From NCBI GenBank assembly GCA_009774625.1, contig VSOB01000044.1, positions 1-25,475 of the forward strand: a DNA stretch of 25,475 nucleotides, given 5' to 3'. The notes under the pieces were generated by a model, which was not told the DNA's origin, ran no database searches, and saw nothing but the letters and a program-made list of their open reading frames with translations. The translations under genes and the position numbers were made by a program. Shown here piece after piece: positions 5,992-14,290 of the stretch (position 1 is its first letter; each line of letters opens with the position of its first letter). This DNA comes from Lachnospiraceae bacterium (GTDB lineage Bacteria > Bacillota > Clostridia > Lachnospirales > Lachnospiraceae).

Positions 5992-8025
5992 TTACTCACA
6001 AAGCTCAAATTTCTGAACCATTTTATTCAGGATTTCAGCCTGAGAAGCCAGTTCTTCGGAGGTGGCTGACGTTTCTTGGGAGGCCGCGGAGTTATCCTGG
6101 ATTCCGTGGGATATTTCTTCGATTCCGGTCCGGAGCTGTCTCATATTTTCTGCCTGTACTGCGGCATTTTCCGCTGTTTTCTGAATCATTTTATTGACAT
6201 GGTTCACAGCGCTTACGGATTCCTTCAGGGAGTTCATAGCGCCGGCGGCAATGGTATTTCCTTTGCCGATCTCTTCCATTGAGACCTCAATCAACTCTTT
6301 TGTGGTATTGGCGGCTTTGGAACTTTCCAGTGCCAGTTTGCCGATTTCATCCGCCACCACTGCAAAACCTCTTCCTGCTTCACCGGCGCGGGCCGCTTCT
6401 ATGGAGGCATTTAACGACAGAAGATTTGTCTGGGATGCGATCTCTTCAATCGTCTGTATGATGCCGACGACCTGCTGAGAGGTCTGATGGATTTCGTTCA
6501 TGGCATCCATCATCTGTTTCATCTTGACCTGATTCTGTTCGATCATATCGGCGGCCTGGGCAGTTGCTTTGGCAGAAGCCTCTGCTTCCCGACGGCTGTT
6601 TTCCACCTGATCTGTTACAGTATGAGTCGTTGCGGCAAGCTGTGCAATGGATGCGGCCTGCTGCTCTGCGCCTTCCGCCAGGATCTGGGAAGCGGTGGCC
6701 AGTTCGGCCGCTCCAACGGATACGCGCCCTGAGCTGTCGTTGATTCCAAGCATCACCTGATTCATGGAATCGGAAATATTGAGCAGGGCGGTTTTGATTT
6801 TCTGAAATTCACCCACATAATCATATTTCAGATGAATGCTGAGTTTGCCGTCCGCAATCTGTGCCAGTACTTCTGCTGTTTCATCTATGTATGCAATATA
6901 TTCTTTCAGCCGGTTGACTGTCTTTTGGAATGATTCTCCCAGTTCCCCTATCTCATCTTCACTTGTGATCTGAATAGTTACATCCAGATCTCCGGCAGCA
7001 AGCCGCTGTGCGGTATGGTTCAGCTCCAGAATCGGCTTTGCCAGACTGGCGGCGCTTTTGCGGATGCTGACTGCGATCAGTATGATGCCGATGGCAAAGA
7101 TCAGGATCAGTGCGATGACCATTACGGCCAGCGTAGCGTAATATTCCGACATGGGCATACTGCTTAGTACGATATATCCGGTATCTCCGGCACGCTGCAG
7201 AGAGCCGTATTTTATGATGCCGTCTGCTTTATACTGTAAAAAGATATCTGTTTTGGATGCGATGGCGTCTGCCACATTTCGGGAGATATTCACCTCTGTG
7301 ACATTCTTTTGTATGATGTCGCTCTGTGGATGATACAGGAAAGTGCCGTTTTCCGATAACAGCAGCATGTAGCCTTTTTTGCCGATTTTGTATCCGCTCA
7401 TGATCTGAGTCATATGATCCAGAGCGATATCCATACCCACCGCGCCCAGGACATCTCCTGTGGCATCGTCAATCACCGGACATGCGGCGCTCAGAATCAT
7501 TTTCCCGGTGGAAGAATCCACATAGGGTTCTGTCAGGACGGTTTTCTTTGTTTCGATACAGCCATACCAGCCGCGCCCTGTAATATCCCAGTTTTCATCA
7601 CTTACAAAGCCGTCAGACTGCATTAAGGAACTGGTATCCAGATCGGAAATCCATGCAGCCATCACATTTTCAGTGTCAGTATTTGCAATGCCGGACAGAT
7701 TTTCCATAACGGTATCTATTTTTTCCGCCTGTCCCATAGTACTGCCGGGTTTCGTTTCCAGCAAAACGGATTTGACTTCCGGATTGACTGCCATTTGTTC
7801 CACGCTTTTGGTATACTGTTCCAGAAATCCGGTCAATTGATTGGCAGCCGCATTGGATTCCTGTATCAATTCCGTTTCTTTCGACGTAATGCTCAGCCAT
7901 CCCACCATGCAGACAGCGACAACTGCGATCAGAAGAAGTACGAAAATGACACTTCCTCCTATTTGCCAGAGAATTTTATCCGCTATTTTTTTCTTTGGAC
8001 GGGTTCCGTTTATTGGTTGGCTCAT
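5992..8025 (-). CDS. Methyl-accepting chemotaxis protein, dCache sensor
   Basis: A membrane chemoreceptor of 677 residues. TM1 spans about residues 22-43, an extracellular double-Cache domain about 45-290, TM2 about 296-322, HAMP about 323-375 and the cytoplasmic signalling coiled coil about 400-677. The hairpin tip has the family core (QTNLLSLNASIEAARAGE, then GRGFAVVADEI). In the Cache pocket, GRGWY, EPYVD and GMDI resemble the amino-acid-binding dCache pattern (R-W-Y, Y, D), so an amino-acid ligand is plausible but inferred. There is no C-terminal NWETF-type receptor-modification pentapeptide (it ends KFELCE). The ATG at 8025 follows AAGGAGG. It is single-cistron, with its own promoter and terminator. 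With the flagellin gene it suggests a motile organism. Confidence 0.95.
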   Translation of the reverse strand: MSQPINGTRPKKKIADKILWQIGGSVIFVLLLIAVVAVCMVGWLSITSKETELIQESNAAANQLTGFLEQYTKSVEQMAVNPEVKSVLLETKPGSTMGQAEKIDTVMENLSGIANTDTENVMAAWISDLDTSSLMQSDGFVSDENWDITGRGWYGCIETKKTVLTEPYVDSSTGKMILSAACPVIDDATGDVLGAVGMDIALDHMTQIMSGYKIGKKGYMLLLSENGTFLYHPQSDIIQKNVTEVNISRNVADAIASKTDIFLQYKADGIIKYGSLQRAGDTGYIVLSSMPMSEYYATLAVMVIALILIFAIGIILIAVSIRKSAASLAKPILELNHTAQRLAAGDLDVTIQITSEDEIGELGESFQKTVNRLKEYIAYIDETAEVLAQIADGKLSIHLKYDYVGEFQKIKTALLNISDSMNQVMLGINDSSGRVSVGAAELATASQILAEGAEQQAASIAQLAATTHTVTDQVENSRREAEASAKATAQAADMIEQNQVKMKQMMDAMNEIHQTSQQVVGIIQTIEEIASQTNLLSLNASIEAARAGEAGRGFAVVADEIGKLALESSKAANTTKELIEVSMEEIGKGNTIAAGAMNSLKESVSAVNHVNKMIQKTAENAAVQAENMRQLRTGIEEISHGIQDNSAASQETSATSEELASQAEILNKMVQKFELCE

Positions 8026-8057
8026 GGTTATCCTCCTTGTACATCTTAGTCTTTTTT

Positions 8058-8086
8058 ATTGTATCTCTTTTGTGCAATTAATACAA
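8058..8086 (-). promoter_or_regulatory. Promoter of the chemotaxis protein gene
   Basis: On the minus strand TTGTAT (8086-8081) and TACAAT (8063-8058) are 17 bases apart, about 35 bases ahead of the ATG. It reads as a housekeeping sigma-A promoter rather than a flagellar sigma-28 type. Confidence 0.65.
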
Positions 8087-8132
8087 TAAAAATGGAAAAA
8101 TTCTGCAATGAATAACAATACAAAATAAAATG

Positions 8133-8141
8133 TGGTAAAAT
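8133..8141 (+). promoter_or_regulatory. Candidate extended -10 promoter of the SIR2-kinase gene
   Basis: TGG-TAAAAT is an extended -10 element 41 bases ahead of the ATG, in very A/T-rich DNA. The -35 region (TAACAA at 17 bases) is weak. An AGGAGAGG ribosome site follows at about 8169-8176. Confidence 0.4.
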
Positions 8142-8182
8142 AATAAAAATGTACATCAGCAAAAAATAGGAGAGGCGGACTT

Positions 8183-10546
8183 ATGTATCATACAGAAGAT
8201 GAAAATTTACTGCGTCTGGCAAAAAAACTGAAAGAGAATCCACAGAGCTTTATCTGTATACTGGGGGCCGGAATGTCCATACCGGCAGGACTGCCTTCCT
8301 GGAACGGGCTGCTGGAAGGTATGATTGATTATTATGAAGCATTCTGTAAAGACAAAAAAGAGGACTGCAGGGACTGGGTGGAACAGCTGAGGGCCATGAG
8401 CAATAAATGGCATGCCTTCGGAGAACTGAAACGTCTGCTGCCTGCGGCGGAATATCAAAAATATATTATGACCCGGCTGTCCTGCAAGGGAAAGGCGATT
8501 CCCAAAGCCTATGAGCTGATATGGAAGCTGGATATAAATGGGGTTATCACCTTTAATGTGGACAGGCTGGTGTTGGATGCATTTTCTCAGGTCAGACGAA
8601 GTGCCGTTGACTATGCCACCAGCAGGGAAAGGGTGAAGTACAGTACATTTCTTTCGGGTGAAAATAAATTTGTGTTTTTCCCCCACGGAGAATTAAGCGA
8701 CCCCTCTTCCTGGGTATTTACGGACAGAGAAAAGCGGGAGGTTTACAGGGACGGCAATTTCAAAAACATCATGACGGCGCTGCTCAACAGTAAAAACCTG
8801 ATTATCCTGGGGTTTAATCCCAGAGAACACAATTTCCTGACACTGCTCAATGAGATAGCAGTGGGAGATGCCATAGCGGGATATGACAACTATTATATCG
8901 GGGACAATCTGACGGCATCTGACTGCAGACAACTGGGTGGGTATGGGATTTCCTGTATCAATTATACCCCGGAGGATAAAAGCCATCCGGAAGTCGTCCG
9001 GATGCTGGAAGGGTTTTATGAATATATTCCCAGAGATGAAGAACATCCGTCAGTGTATGTCGGGAAAAAATATACGGAAACGGATATTCCGGCCTATGAG
9101 GACTGTCTGCGGGTGGGAACAGACCGGCTGCGGGAAATACTGAACGGGAACATTGCCAACATCATACCGCCGGATACATTTCCGGATCAGGAACAGATAC
9201 AACGGCTGCAGGGATTTTACGAAAAATATGCGGCACAAATGCACATTGCCTGGTTTATCAACTATAAATCGGAGGTGGGCAACAAGATCTATGGCTATGA
9301 TATCAAAGGCTCCGTGGGAAGGGGCGCTTTCGGAAATGTGTATGAAGTGTATGATAAAGACGGAAATAAGTACGCATTGAAAATCCTGCTTCCGGAGGTG
9401 AAGGATAAGGTACAGTATTTAAGCTGTTTCCGCCGGGGTATCCGGTCCATGAAGATTCTGAAAGACAAGCATGTGGAAGGCATGGTGAAGATATATTCTT
9501 CTTATGAAGTCCCGGCATGCATTGTTATGGATTATGTGGAAGGCGTCACACTGCGCAGGGCTGTGGATGACCATCTGTTAAAGAGCCTGAATAAAAAGCT
9601 GGAGGTTATATTGAGCATTGCTTACATTATACATAAGGCTCATGGCCTGGAGGAATGTATTCTGCACCGGGATCTGAAGCCGGAAAATGTAATGCTGCAG
9701 GACTTTTATTACGAAAACAGTGAGGATGCCATCCCGGTGGTGATTCTGGATTTCGATTTGTCCTGGCATAAAGGCGCAAAGGAGCTGACGGTGGCGCTGG
9801 GCGCCATGTCGCAGGGGTTTATGGCGCCCGAACAGGTAGAGGAAAATGAACGTTACAAGAGGAATACGGCAGTGGATGTATACAGTATCGGGATGCTGTC
9901 CTATTATGTACTGACCTGTATCAATCCGGCTCCCTATCAGCACAGGTTTACTCTGTACGAAGAGGAATTGATCAAATATATCAAAAAAAATTATCGGACC
10001 CATTGGAAATGCCTGCCGACTTTTCTGGCAGAAGTGATTAAAAAGGCAACGCTTCATGATCCTGCTGAACGGAGTTCGCTGGAAGGGTTTATCTTTAATA
10101 TGAAGGCTGCATTGAATATGGTGATTTCCAATGAAATTTCCAATACCCATGCGCTGCTCTTGCGCGAACTGGCGTATCAGATTGATGATTCGGGTGAGGT
10201 GAAAGTAGACGACTTCGGCAGAAAGCTGATTCTGACACAGTTGGCGCTTGGCAAAGAGATAAAGCTGGAGTTAAAGCAGCAGAGAGCCGATATAGTAGTA
10301 TGGGTTCAGATTAAGAAAGTACGGCAGGGTCACGATGAACGGAATCCGAAATATCTGGAAAGTTCAAAAAGCAAGGCTCTGGCAAAAGTGAATACCGGGA
10401 TTTTTCAGGAGAAAAGAGGCGAAATCGAGCTGAGCGCCGTAAGGATAAGCATGACAGCCAGGCTGCCGTCGATGATAAGTCTGAAGATGGTCTGTGATAT
10501 GGCAAAAAATATCCAGGATGTCCGTGCCCAGTTAGAACTGAAATAG
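8183..10546 (+). CDS. SIR2-like NADase fused to Ser/Thr protein kinase
   Basis: A 787-residue two-domain protein with no signal peptide or membrane segment. Residues about 20-285 are SIR2-like: GAGMSIPAGLPSW (28-40) is the NAD loop, ITFNVDRLV holds N125 and D127, FFPHGE holds H168, and ILGFNPREHNF is the later loop. N125 and H168 match the catalytic pair of defence NADases such as ThsA and DSR2. Residues about 370-640 are a Hanks-type kinase: Gly loop GSVGRGAFGNV (376-386), YALK with K400, HRDLKPEN (H495, D497, N502), DFD (523-525, in place of DFG) and APEQ (548-551). The last ~140 residues match nothing I recognise. An antiphage or stress role (NAD depletion gated by phosphorylation) is inferred from the families. 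It heads a run with DUF4317 and ferritin-like genes. Confidence 0.9.
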   Translation: MYHTEDENLLRLAKKLKENPQSFICILGAGMSIPAGLPSWNGLLEGMIDYYEAFCKDKKEDCRDWVEQLRAMSNKWHAFGELKRLLPAAEYQKYIMTRLSCKGKAIPKAYELIWKLDINGVITFNVDRLVLDAFSQVRRSAVDYATSRERVKYSTFLSGENKFVFFPHGELSDPSSWVFTDREKREVYRDGNFKNIMTALLNSKNLIILGFNPREHNFLTLLNEIAVGDAIAGYDNYYIGDNLTASDCRQLGGYGISCINYTPEDKSHPEVVRMLEGFYEYIPRDEEHPSVYVGKKYTETDIPAYEDCLRVGTDRLREILNGNIANIIPPDTFPDQEQIQRLQGFYEKYAAQMHIAWFINYKSEVGNKIYGYDIKGSVGRGAFGNVYEVYDKDGNKYALKILLPEVKDKVQYLSCFRRGIRSMKILKDKHVEGMVKIYSSYEVPACIVMDYVEGVTLRRAVDDHLLKSLNKKLEVILSIAYIIHKAHGLEECILHRDLKPENVMLQDFYYENSEDAIPVVILDFDLSWHKGAKELTVALGAMSQGFMAPEQVEENERYKRNTAVDVYSIGMLSYYVLTCINPAPYQHRFTLYEEELIKYIKKNYRTHWKCLPTFLAEVIKKATLHDPAERSSLEGFIFNMKAALNMVISNEISNTHALLLRELAYQIDDSGEVKVDDFGRKLILTQLALGKEIKLELKQQRADIVVWVQIKKVRQGHDERNPKYLESSKSKALAKVNTGIFQEKRGEIELSAVRISMTARLPSMISLKMVCDMAKNIQDVRAQLELK

Positions 10547-10586
10547 CTTGATAACGGAACAGTCAGAGACAAGGAGGGGATAAGAA

Positions 10587-11183
10587 ATGTTGAACCGGGA
10601 GGATATGCTGGAGCTGACCAGACGGATGACGCCTTCCAGGACTTCCATGACCAGGATCGCCGGATGTTATATGGATGAGGACGGAGAGATTGACGGTACT
10701 TTTAATACCAATTTCCTGAATCTCTCTCCAGGGGAGCGGAAACGCAATCTGTCCATCGCAAAAGCCATACCATTTTCACGGACGAATGAACAGCTCCGGG
10801 AATATGCATTTCCTGCGGACAGGAGGGGAGCCGGCAGTATGTGGCAGCTTCTGGCGGCCATTAAGAGCTGCGGGCTTAAAAATGATGCGCTGCTGGATAC
10901 CTTTTATGAGCTGGTAAGAGAGCGGTACCGGGAAAGAAAGGCATATGCGGTTTATGTTTTTCATGACCGGTATGATGTGCCGGTAAAGGCAGCGGATCAT
11001 ATGCGGCTGGGAGAATCGGAAGAAGTTTATGAATATCTGATCTGTGCCCTTTGCCCGTTAACAGGGGAATATGAACCGGGTATGCCGGAGTGCGGGTTTT
11101 TATTTCCTTCGTTTTCGCAGCGGAGTACGGACCTGTATAAAGCGGCAGTGTTTTTTGCCGATGAAAGGCGCCATATTATCTGA
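10587..11183 (+). CDS. DUF4317-like protein, C-terminally short
   Basis: 198 residues matching the N-terminal half of the DUF4317 family of Clostridia, whose function is unknown. Recognisable blocks are TRIAGCYMDEDGEI near residue 22, LKNDALLDTFYELV near 97, HDRYDVPVKAAD near 125, EVYEYLICALCPL near 145 and GFLFPSFSQRSTD near 170. Full members run to roughly 370-400 residues. This one stops soon after the RSTD block and lacks the usual insertion before GFLFP. The remaining 127 bases before the next gene cannot hold the missing half. AGGAGG at 10572-10577 with 9-base spacing supports the start. It lies 40 bases after the SIR2-kinase gene on the same strand. It may be a truncated pseudogene or a natural short variant. 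Confidence 0.75.
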   Translation: MLNREDMLELTRRMTPSRTSMTRIAGCYMDEDGEIDGTFNTNFLNLSPGERKRNLSIAKAIPFSRTNEQLREYAFPADRRGAGSMWQLLAAIKSCGLKNDALLDTFYELVRERYRERKAYAVYVFHDRYDVPVKAADHMRLGESEEVYEYLICALCPLTGEYEPGMPECGFLFPSFSQRSTDLYKAAVFFADERRHII

Positions 11184-11310
11184 TACTGAGAGAGCACTTT
11201 TTTTGCCGATGCTGCATAGAATAGAGAAAAGGTATCCTGGAGGATCCCATTTGGAAATAAAGAGTGCTTCTTTGGAAAATCTCTGCAACTTTCAGGGTGG
11301 AAAGCCTGCT

Positions 11311-11799
11311 ATGATGGACCTGCCCTACCCGCCCGTCCGGGTGGAAGGAAAAAACCGGATGTATGCCAATCTGCTCAGTGTGGACTATTGCGGGTCCGTA
11401 TCGGAACTGTCTGCCATTGCCCAGTACATCAACAATGAAAACCGGATCTCCGGTGAGAACTGTGCAGCGGCAAAAGTGATTCTGAGCATTGCGATGGCAG
11501 AAATGATGCATCTGCAGAAGCTGGGGGAACTGATCTGTCTCCTGGGCGGCGATGTGGATTTTGTGGCAAAATATTGTGACAGAAAGAAATGTATGTGGAC
11601 GCCGGGGTATCTGACGATTCCCCATGAGCTGAAGGAAATGCTGCTGGCCGATGTGGAAAGCGAAAAACAGGCGGTGGCACAGTATGCAATGCATATTAAA
11701 ATGATAAACGATGCCTGTGTGGACGCTGTACTGCAACGGATTATCAAGGATGAAGAATATCATATCATGCTGCTGCAGGCTCTTTTAAAAGGACTTTGA
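11311..11799 (+). CDS. Ferritin-like diiron protein
   Basis: Four-helix ferritin-like protein of about 162 residues. Each helix carries expected iron ligands: SVSELSAIAQYI (Glu), AMAEMMHLQKL (E-x2-H), VESEKQAVAQY (Glu) and IIKDEEYHIML (E-x2-H). YPPVRVEGKN near the start and CMWTPGYLTIP in the middle resemble clostridial small ferritin-family proteins. A role in iron handling or oxidative stress is probable. The reading frame is open back to 11071, overlapping the DUF4317 gene, but family similarity begins only near 11314. I chose the ATG at 11311, with AGGGTGG 10 bases upstream. A TTG at 11251 with GGAGG at 7 bases is a serious alternative (182 residues). It is the last gene of the SIR2-kinase run. 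Confidence 0.8.
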   Translation: MMDLPYPPVRVEGKNRMYANLLSVDYCGSVSELSAIAQYINNENRISGENCAAAKVILSIAMAEMMHLQKLGELICLLGGDVDFVAKYCDRKKCMWTPGYLTIPHELKEMLLADVESEKQAVAQYAMHIKMINDACVDAVLQRIIKDEEYHIMLLQALLKGL

Positions 11800-11855
11800 C
11801 GGGCAGATATAGCAGGCATAGCGGGCGGGGAGAGTATGTAGACTAAAATAAAGTA

Positions 11856-12638
11856 CTAAAAAATCATAAAAAATTCCAATAATTTTTCCCCCGGAGAGTT
11901 TTCCCCCAGTGAGAGTGCGCCCCATTGAGGGGCCGCATGGCCGAATGCTTTTAAATTGCCGTTGGGCGTTCTGTGCCATGTGCGCAGGTTATAATTCTGC
12001 ATCGCGTCGTCTGCCGCCCCGGCCAGCTCTCTGGCTGCATGATCGCAGTTGTTCGTATAGAGCCGGTACAGCGGCAACGTCCTGTCTTGGCGCATCTCTT
12101 CCATTTCCTGTGCCAGTACAGCTTTTTCTGTTTCCAGGTCTGCCAGCGCCCACCGGGTATACAGGCTCTGAAAGCGTTCCTCAGTGCGGAAATAGATCTG
12201 TGCATGTGACAGAACTGCCTGATAGGCTTCGGGACTGATCGGACGGTACAGTGCCCAGTCATAGTTGTCATTGAGCTGATCTCCGTCCAGATGCAGATTT
12301 CCGGTTTTGAGAAAGAGAGAAACTTCTTCCGCGCTCATTGTGCCTGTGCTCATCTTTCCCACACCTGCTTTGCCCAGAATGCTTTCACCCAGCGAACTTT
12401 GCATACCGTTAAAGCTGAGTACCGTGCCGCAGCCGTTTTCATCGGTCAGCAGCAGGATACTGTGTCCAAGTCCTTTCATGCCGTCTGCGTTGACTACATA
12501 ATATAAGGTACAATCTTCTTCCGGCAGTGAGGAGTCATGTACGGATATCCGCAGGGACAAGCACAGACACAAATAAAGGAAAAGACCGGAAAGCAAAGCT
12601 GTTATAAGGAATTTTTGTGGTTTTCGCCGTTTTCTCAT
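11856..12638 (-). CDS. Membrane-anchored predicted permuted papain-like hydrolase
   Basis: 260 residues. A basic N-terminus (RKRRKPQK) and one hydrophobic segment (about 10-29) anchor the rest outside the cell. GLGHSILLL with H59 precedes LYTNNCDHAARELAG with C198. This His-before-Cys order is that of circularly permuted NlpC/P60, YiiX and DUF4105-like folds, so a cysteine hydrolase acting on cell-wall or lipid amide bonds is suggested. The fold assignment is from motifs only. The ATG at 12638 has no Shine-Dalgarno sequence, and a TGGTATAAT extended -10 ends only 6 bases ahead, so the mRNA may be leaderless. It is divergent from glnA and convergent with the ferritin-like gene, with no clear terminator in the 56 bases between. 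Confidence 0.62.
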   Translation of the reverse strand: MRKRRKPQKFLITALLSGLFLYLCLCLSLRISVHDSSLPEEDCTLYYVVNADGMKGLGHSILLLTDENGCGTVLSFNGMQSSLGESILGKAGVGKMSTGTMSAEEVSLFLKTGNLHLDGDQLNDNYDWALYRPISPEAYQAVLSHAQIYFRTEERFQSLYTRWALADLETEKAVLAQEMEEMRQDRTLPLYRLYTNNCDHAARELAGAADDAMQNYNLRTWHRTPNGNLKAFGHAAPQWGALSLGENSPGEKLLEFFMIF

Positions 12639-12644
12639 GGGAAT

Positions 12645-12653
12645 ATTATACCA
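12645..12653 (-). promoter_or_regulatory. Extended -10 promoter abutting the membrane hydrolase start
   Basis: On the minus strand TGGTATAAT (12653-12645) ends 6 bases before the ATG at 12638. Transcription would begin at or beside the start codon, which agrees with the absence of a ribosome site. Confidence 0.55.
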
Positions 12654-12668
12654 AATTCCGGAATGTCA

Positions 12669-12677
12669 TGATATAAT
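12669..12677 (+). promoter_or_regulatory. Extended -10 promoter of glnA
   Basis: TGATATAAT lies 109 bases ahead of the glnA ATG. It sits back to back with the minus-strand promoter 16 bases away, so the two genes probably share a control region. I saw no GlnR-type dyad and no riboswitch in the 100-base leader. Confidence 0.55.
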
Positions 12678-12785
12678 GATTTCATATTTGTGAAAAATGG
12701 ATGAAAAACAGGTTGATTTTAGTGGTATTTGGGAAGTTTTATATAAAATGCCGTTTCTGATCGGCCGCGAAGAAGGAGCAGGGCT

Positions 12786-14216
12786 ATGGACAAAATCAAA
12801 GCGATTCAAAAATTGTGTGAAGAAAAGAAAATCCGTATGATCGATTTTAAAATGACGGATATTGACGGACGGTGGCGGCATATTACCATTCCGGTGGAAC
12901 GATTCGGGGAGAATACGTTTACTTACGGCATCGGATTTGACGGTTCCAATTATGGCTATGCTCCTATTGAAAAGAGCGATATGGTATTTCTGCCGGATCC
13001 TGATACCGCTTATGTGGATCCTTTTGCCGAGACACCCACACTGACCATGTGCGGCAATGTATGCACCATCGGAAAAGGGGAAAACAAGCCTTTTGACCAG
13101 TATCCGAAAAATGTAAGCCTGCGGGCCGTGGAATATATGAAGGAACAGGGGATTGCGGACCGGATGGTGATCGGGCCGGAGTTTGAGTTTTACCTGTTTG
13201 ACAGCGCCCGTTATGAGGTGACGCCGCAGCAGTGCGGATACCGGATCGATACCCGGCAGGCCGACTGGAACTGCAGTCTGGATGCGCCGGGCAACAATGG
13301 TTATGAGGTGCCCTACAAAGGCGGGTATCATGTGGCTGCGCCTCAGGATGTGGGCTATGACCTGCGCAGCCGGATGTGTATGATGATGGAGGACTGGGGC
13401 ATTCAGGTCAAATATCATCATCATGAGGTGGGCGGACCGGGCCAGATGGAAATCGAGGTAGAGCTGGCGGATATGCCTGCTATGGCAGACAATACTATGA
13501 TTATAAAGTATATCATTAAAAATATGGCGGCACGGGAAGGCAGGACGGCCACTTTTATGCCCAAGCCTATTTATCAGGAGGCAGGCAGCGGCATGCATGT
13601 ACATATGCTGCTTCTCAAGGACGGCAAACCGCTGTTCTATGATGAGAACGGTTATTCGGGTCTGAGCCGGACGGCCCATTATTTTATCGGCGGACTGTTG
13701 AAGCACATTGGCTCGCTGTGCGCCTTTACCAATCCGTCCACCAACTCTTTCAAACGTCTGGTGCCGGGCTATGAGGCGCCAGTGACGATTGGGTATGCCA
13801 CTTCTAACCGCAGCGCAGTGATCCGGATTCCGGCGTATGCCAAATCTCCGGAAACAAAGCGGTTCGAGCTGCGCAATCCGGATGCCACAGCCAATCCTTA
13901 TTATGCCTATGCGGCCATTCTGATGGCCGGCCTGGACGGCATCGCACAGAAAATCGATCCGGCAGAAAACGGATGGGGCCCTTATGACTTTAATCTCTAT
14001 ACCCTGTCGGAGGAAGAGCAGAAAAAGATCAAAGGACTGCCCAAGTCACTGGCCGAGGCATTGGATGCCCTGGAGGCTGACCATGCGTATCTGACAAAGG
14101 GCGGCGTATTCCCTCAGCGCCTGATCGATGTGTGGGTGGCACGGAAACGGGCCGAGCTGAAAAAGCTGGAGCAGATTCCTAATCCGGCTGAATTTAAGAT
14201 GTATTATGATTTATAA
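12786..14216 (+). CDS. glnA: Type I glutamine synthetase
   Basis: Makes glutamine from glutamate, ammonia and ATP; cytosolic dodecamer in this class. At 476 residues it is full length for GSI. Visible motifs are FDGSNYGY (catalytic D52), GPEFEFYLFD, HHHEVGGPGQMEIE (metal and ATP site), AGSGMHVHM, NPSTNSFKRLVPGYEAP (flap and glutamate loop) and TSNRSAVIRIP (Arg). FNLYTLSEEE near the C-terminus aligns with the region that carries the adenylylated Tyr in GSI-beta enzymes, but modification in this organism is not shown. The ATG at 12786 follows GAAGGAGCAGG. It has its own promoter. A weak hairpin follows the gene and the flagellin gene begins 74 bases later. Confidence 0.95.
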   Translation: MDKIKAIQKLCEEKKIRMIDFKMTDIDGRWRHITIPVERFGENTFTYGIGFDGSNYGYAPIEKSDMVFLPDPDTAYVDPFAETPTLTMCGNVCTIGKGENKPFDQYPKNVSLRAVEYMKEQGIADRMVIGPEFEFYLFDSARYEVTPQQCGYRIDTRQADWNCSLDAPGNNGYEVPYKGGYHVAAPQDVGYDLRSRMCMMMEDWGIQVKYHHHEVGGPGQMEIEVELADMPAMADNTMIIKYIIKNMAAREGRTATFMPKPIYQEAGSGMHVHMLLLKDGKPLFYDENGYSGLSRTAHYFIGGLLKHIGSLCAFTNPSTNSFKRLVPGYEAPVTIGYATSNRSAVIRIPAYAKSPETKRFELRNPDATANPYYAYAAILMAGLDGIAQKIDPAENGWGPYDFNLYTLSEEEQKKIKGLPKSLAEALDALEADHAYLTKGGVFPQRLIDVWVARKRAELKKLEQIPNPAEFKMYYDL

Positions 14217-14224
14217 GTGATATC

Positions 14225-14243
14225 CCCGGAGAAGCATTCCGGG
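14225..14243 (+). other. Short hairpin between glnA and the flagellin gene
   Basis: CCCGGA (14225-14230) pairs with TCCGGG (14238-14243) around a 7-base loop. No T-run follows, so it is at best a weak terminator or an RNA-stability element. No sigma-A or clear sigma-28 promoter was seen in this 74-base gap. Confidence 0.35.
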
Positions 14244-14290
14244 TAAATGGTTAAGACTTTTGACTTCAGTGAAAACAGGAGGATGCATCT

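Noticed and set aside
12666..13706. 346-codon minus-strand frame opposite glnA
   Set aside because: It is antisense to a clear glutamine synthetase and rich in His, Arg and Ile without any domain; a shadow frame.
14195..14223. Possible sigma-28 promoter (TAAG ... AGTGATAT) at the glnA end ahead of the flagellin gene
   Set aside because: The -10 matches only its GATAT half and the spacing is about two bases too long, so the match is within chance.
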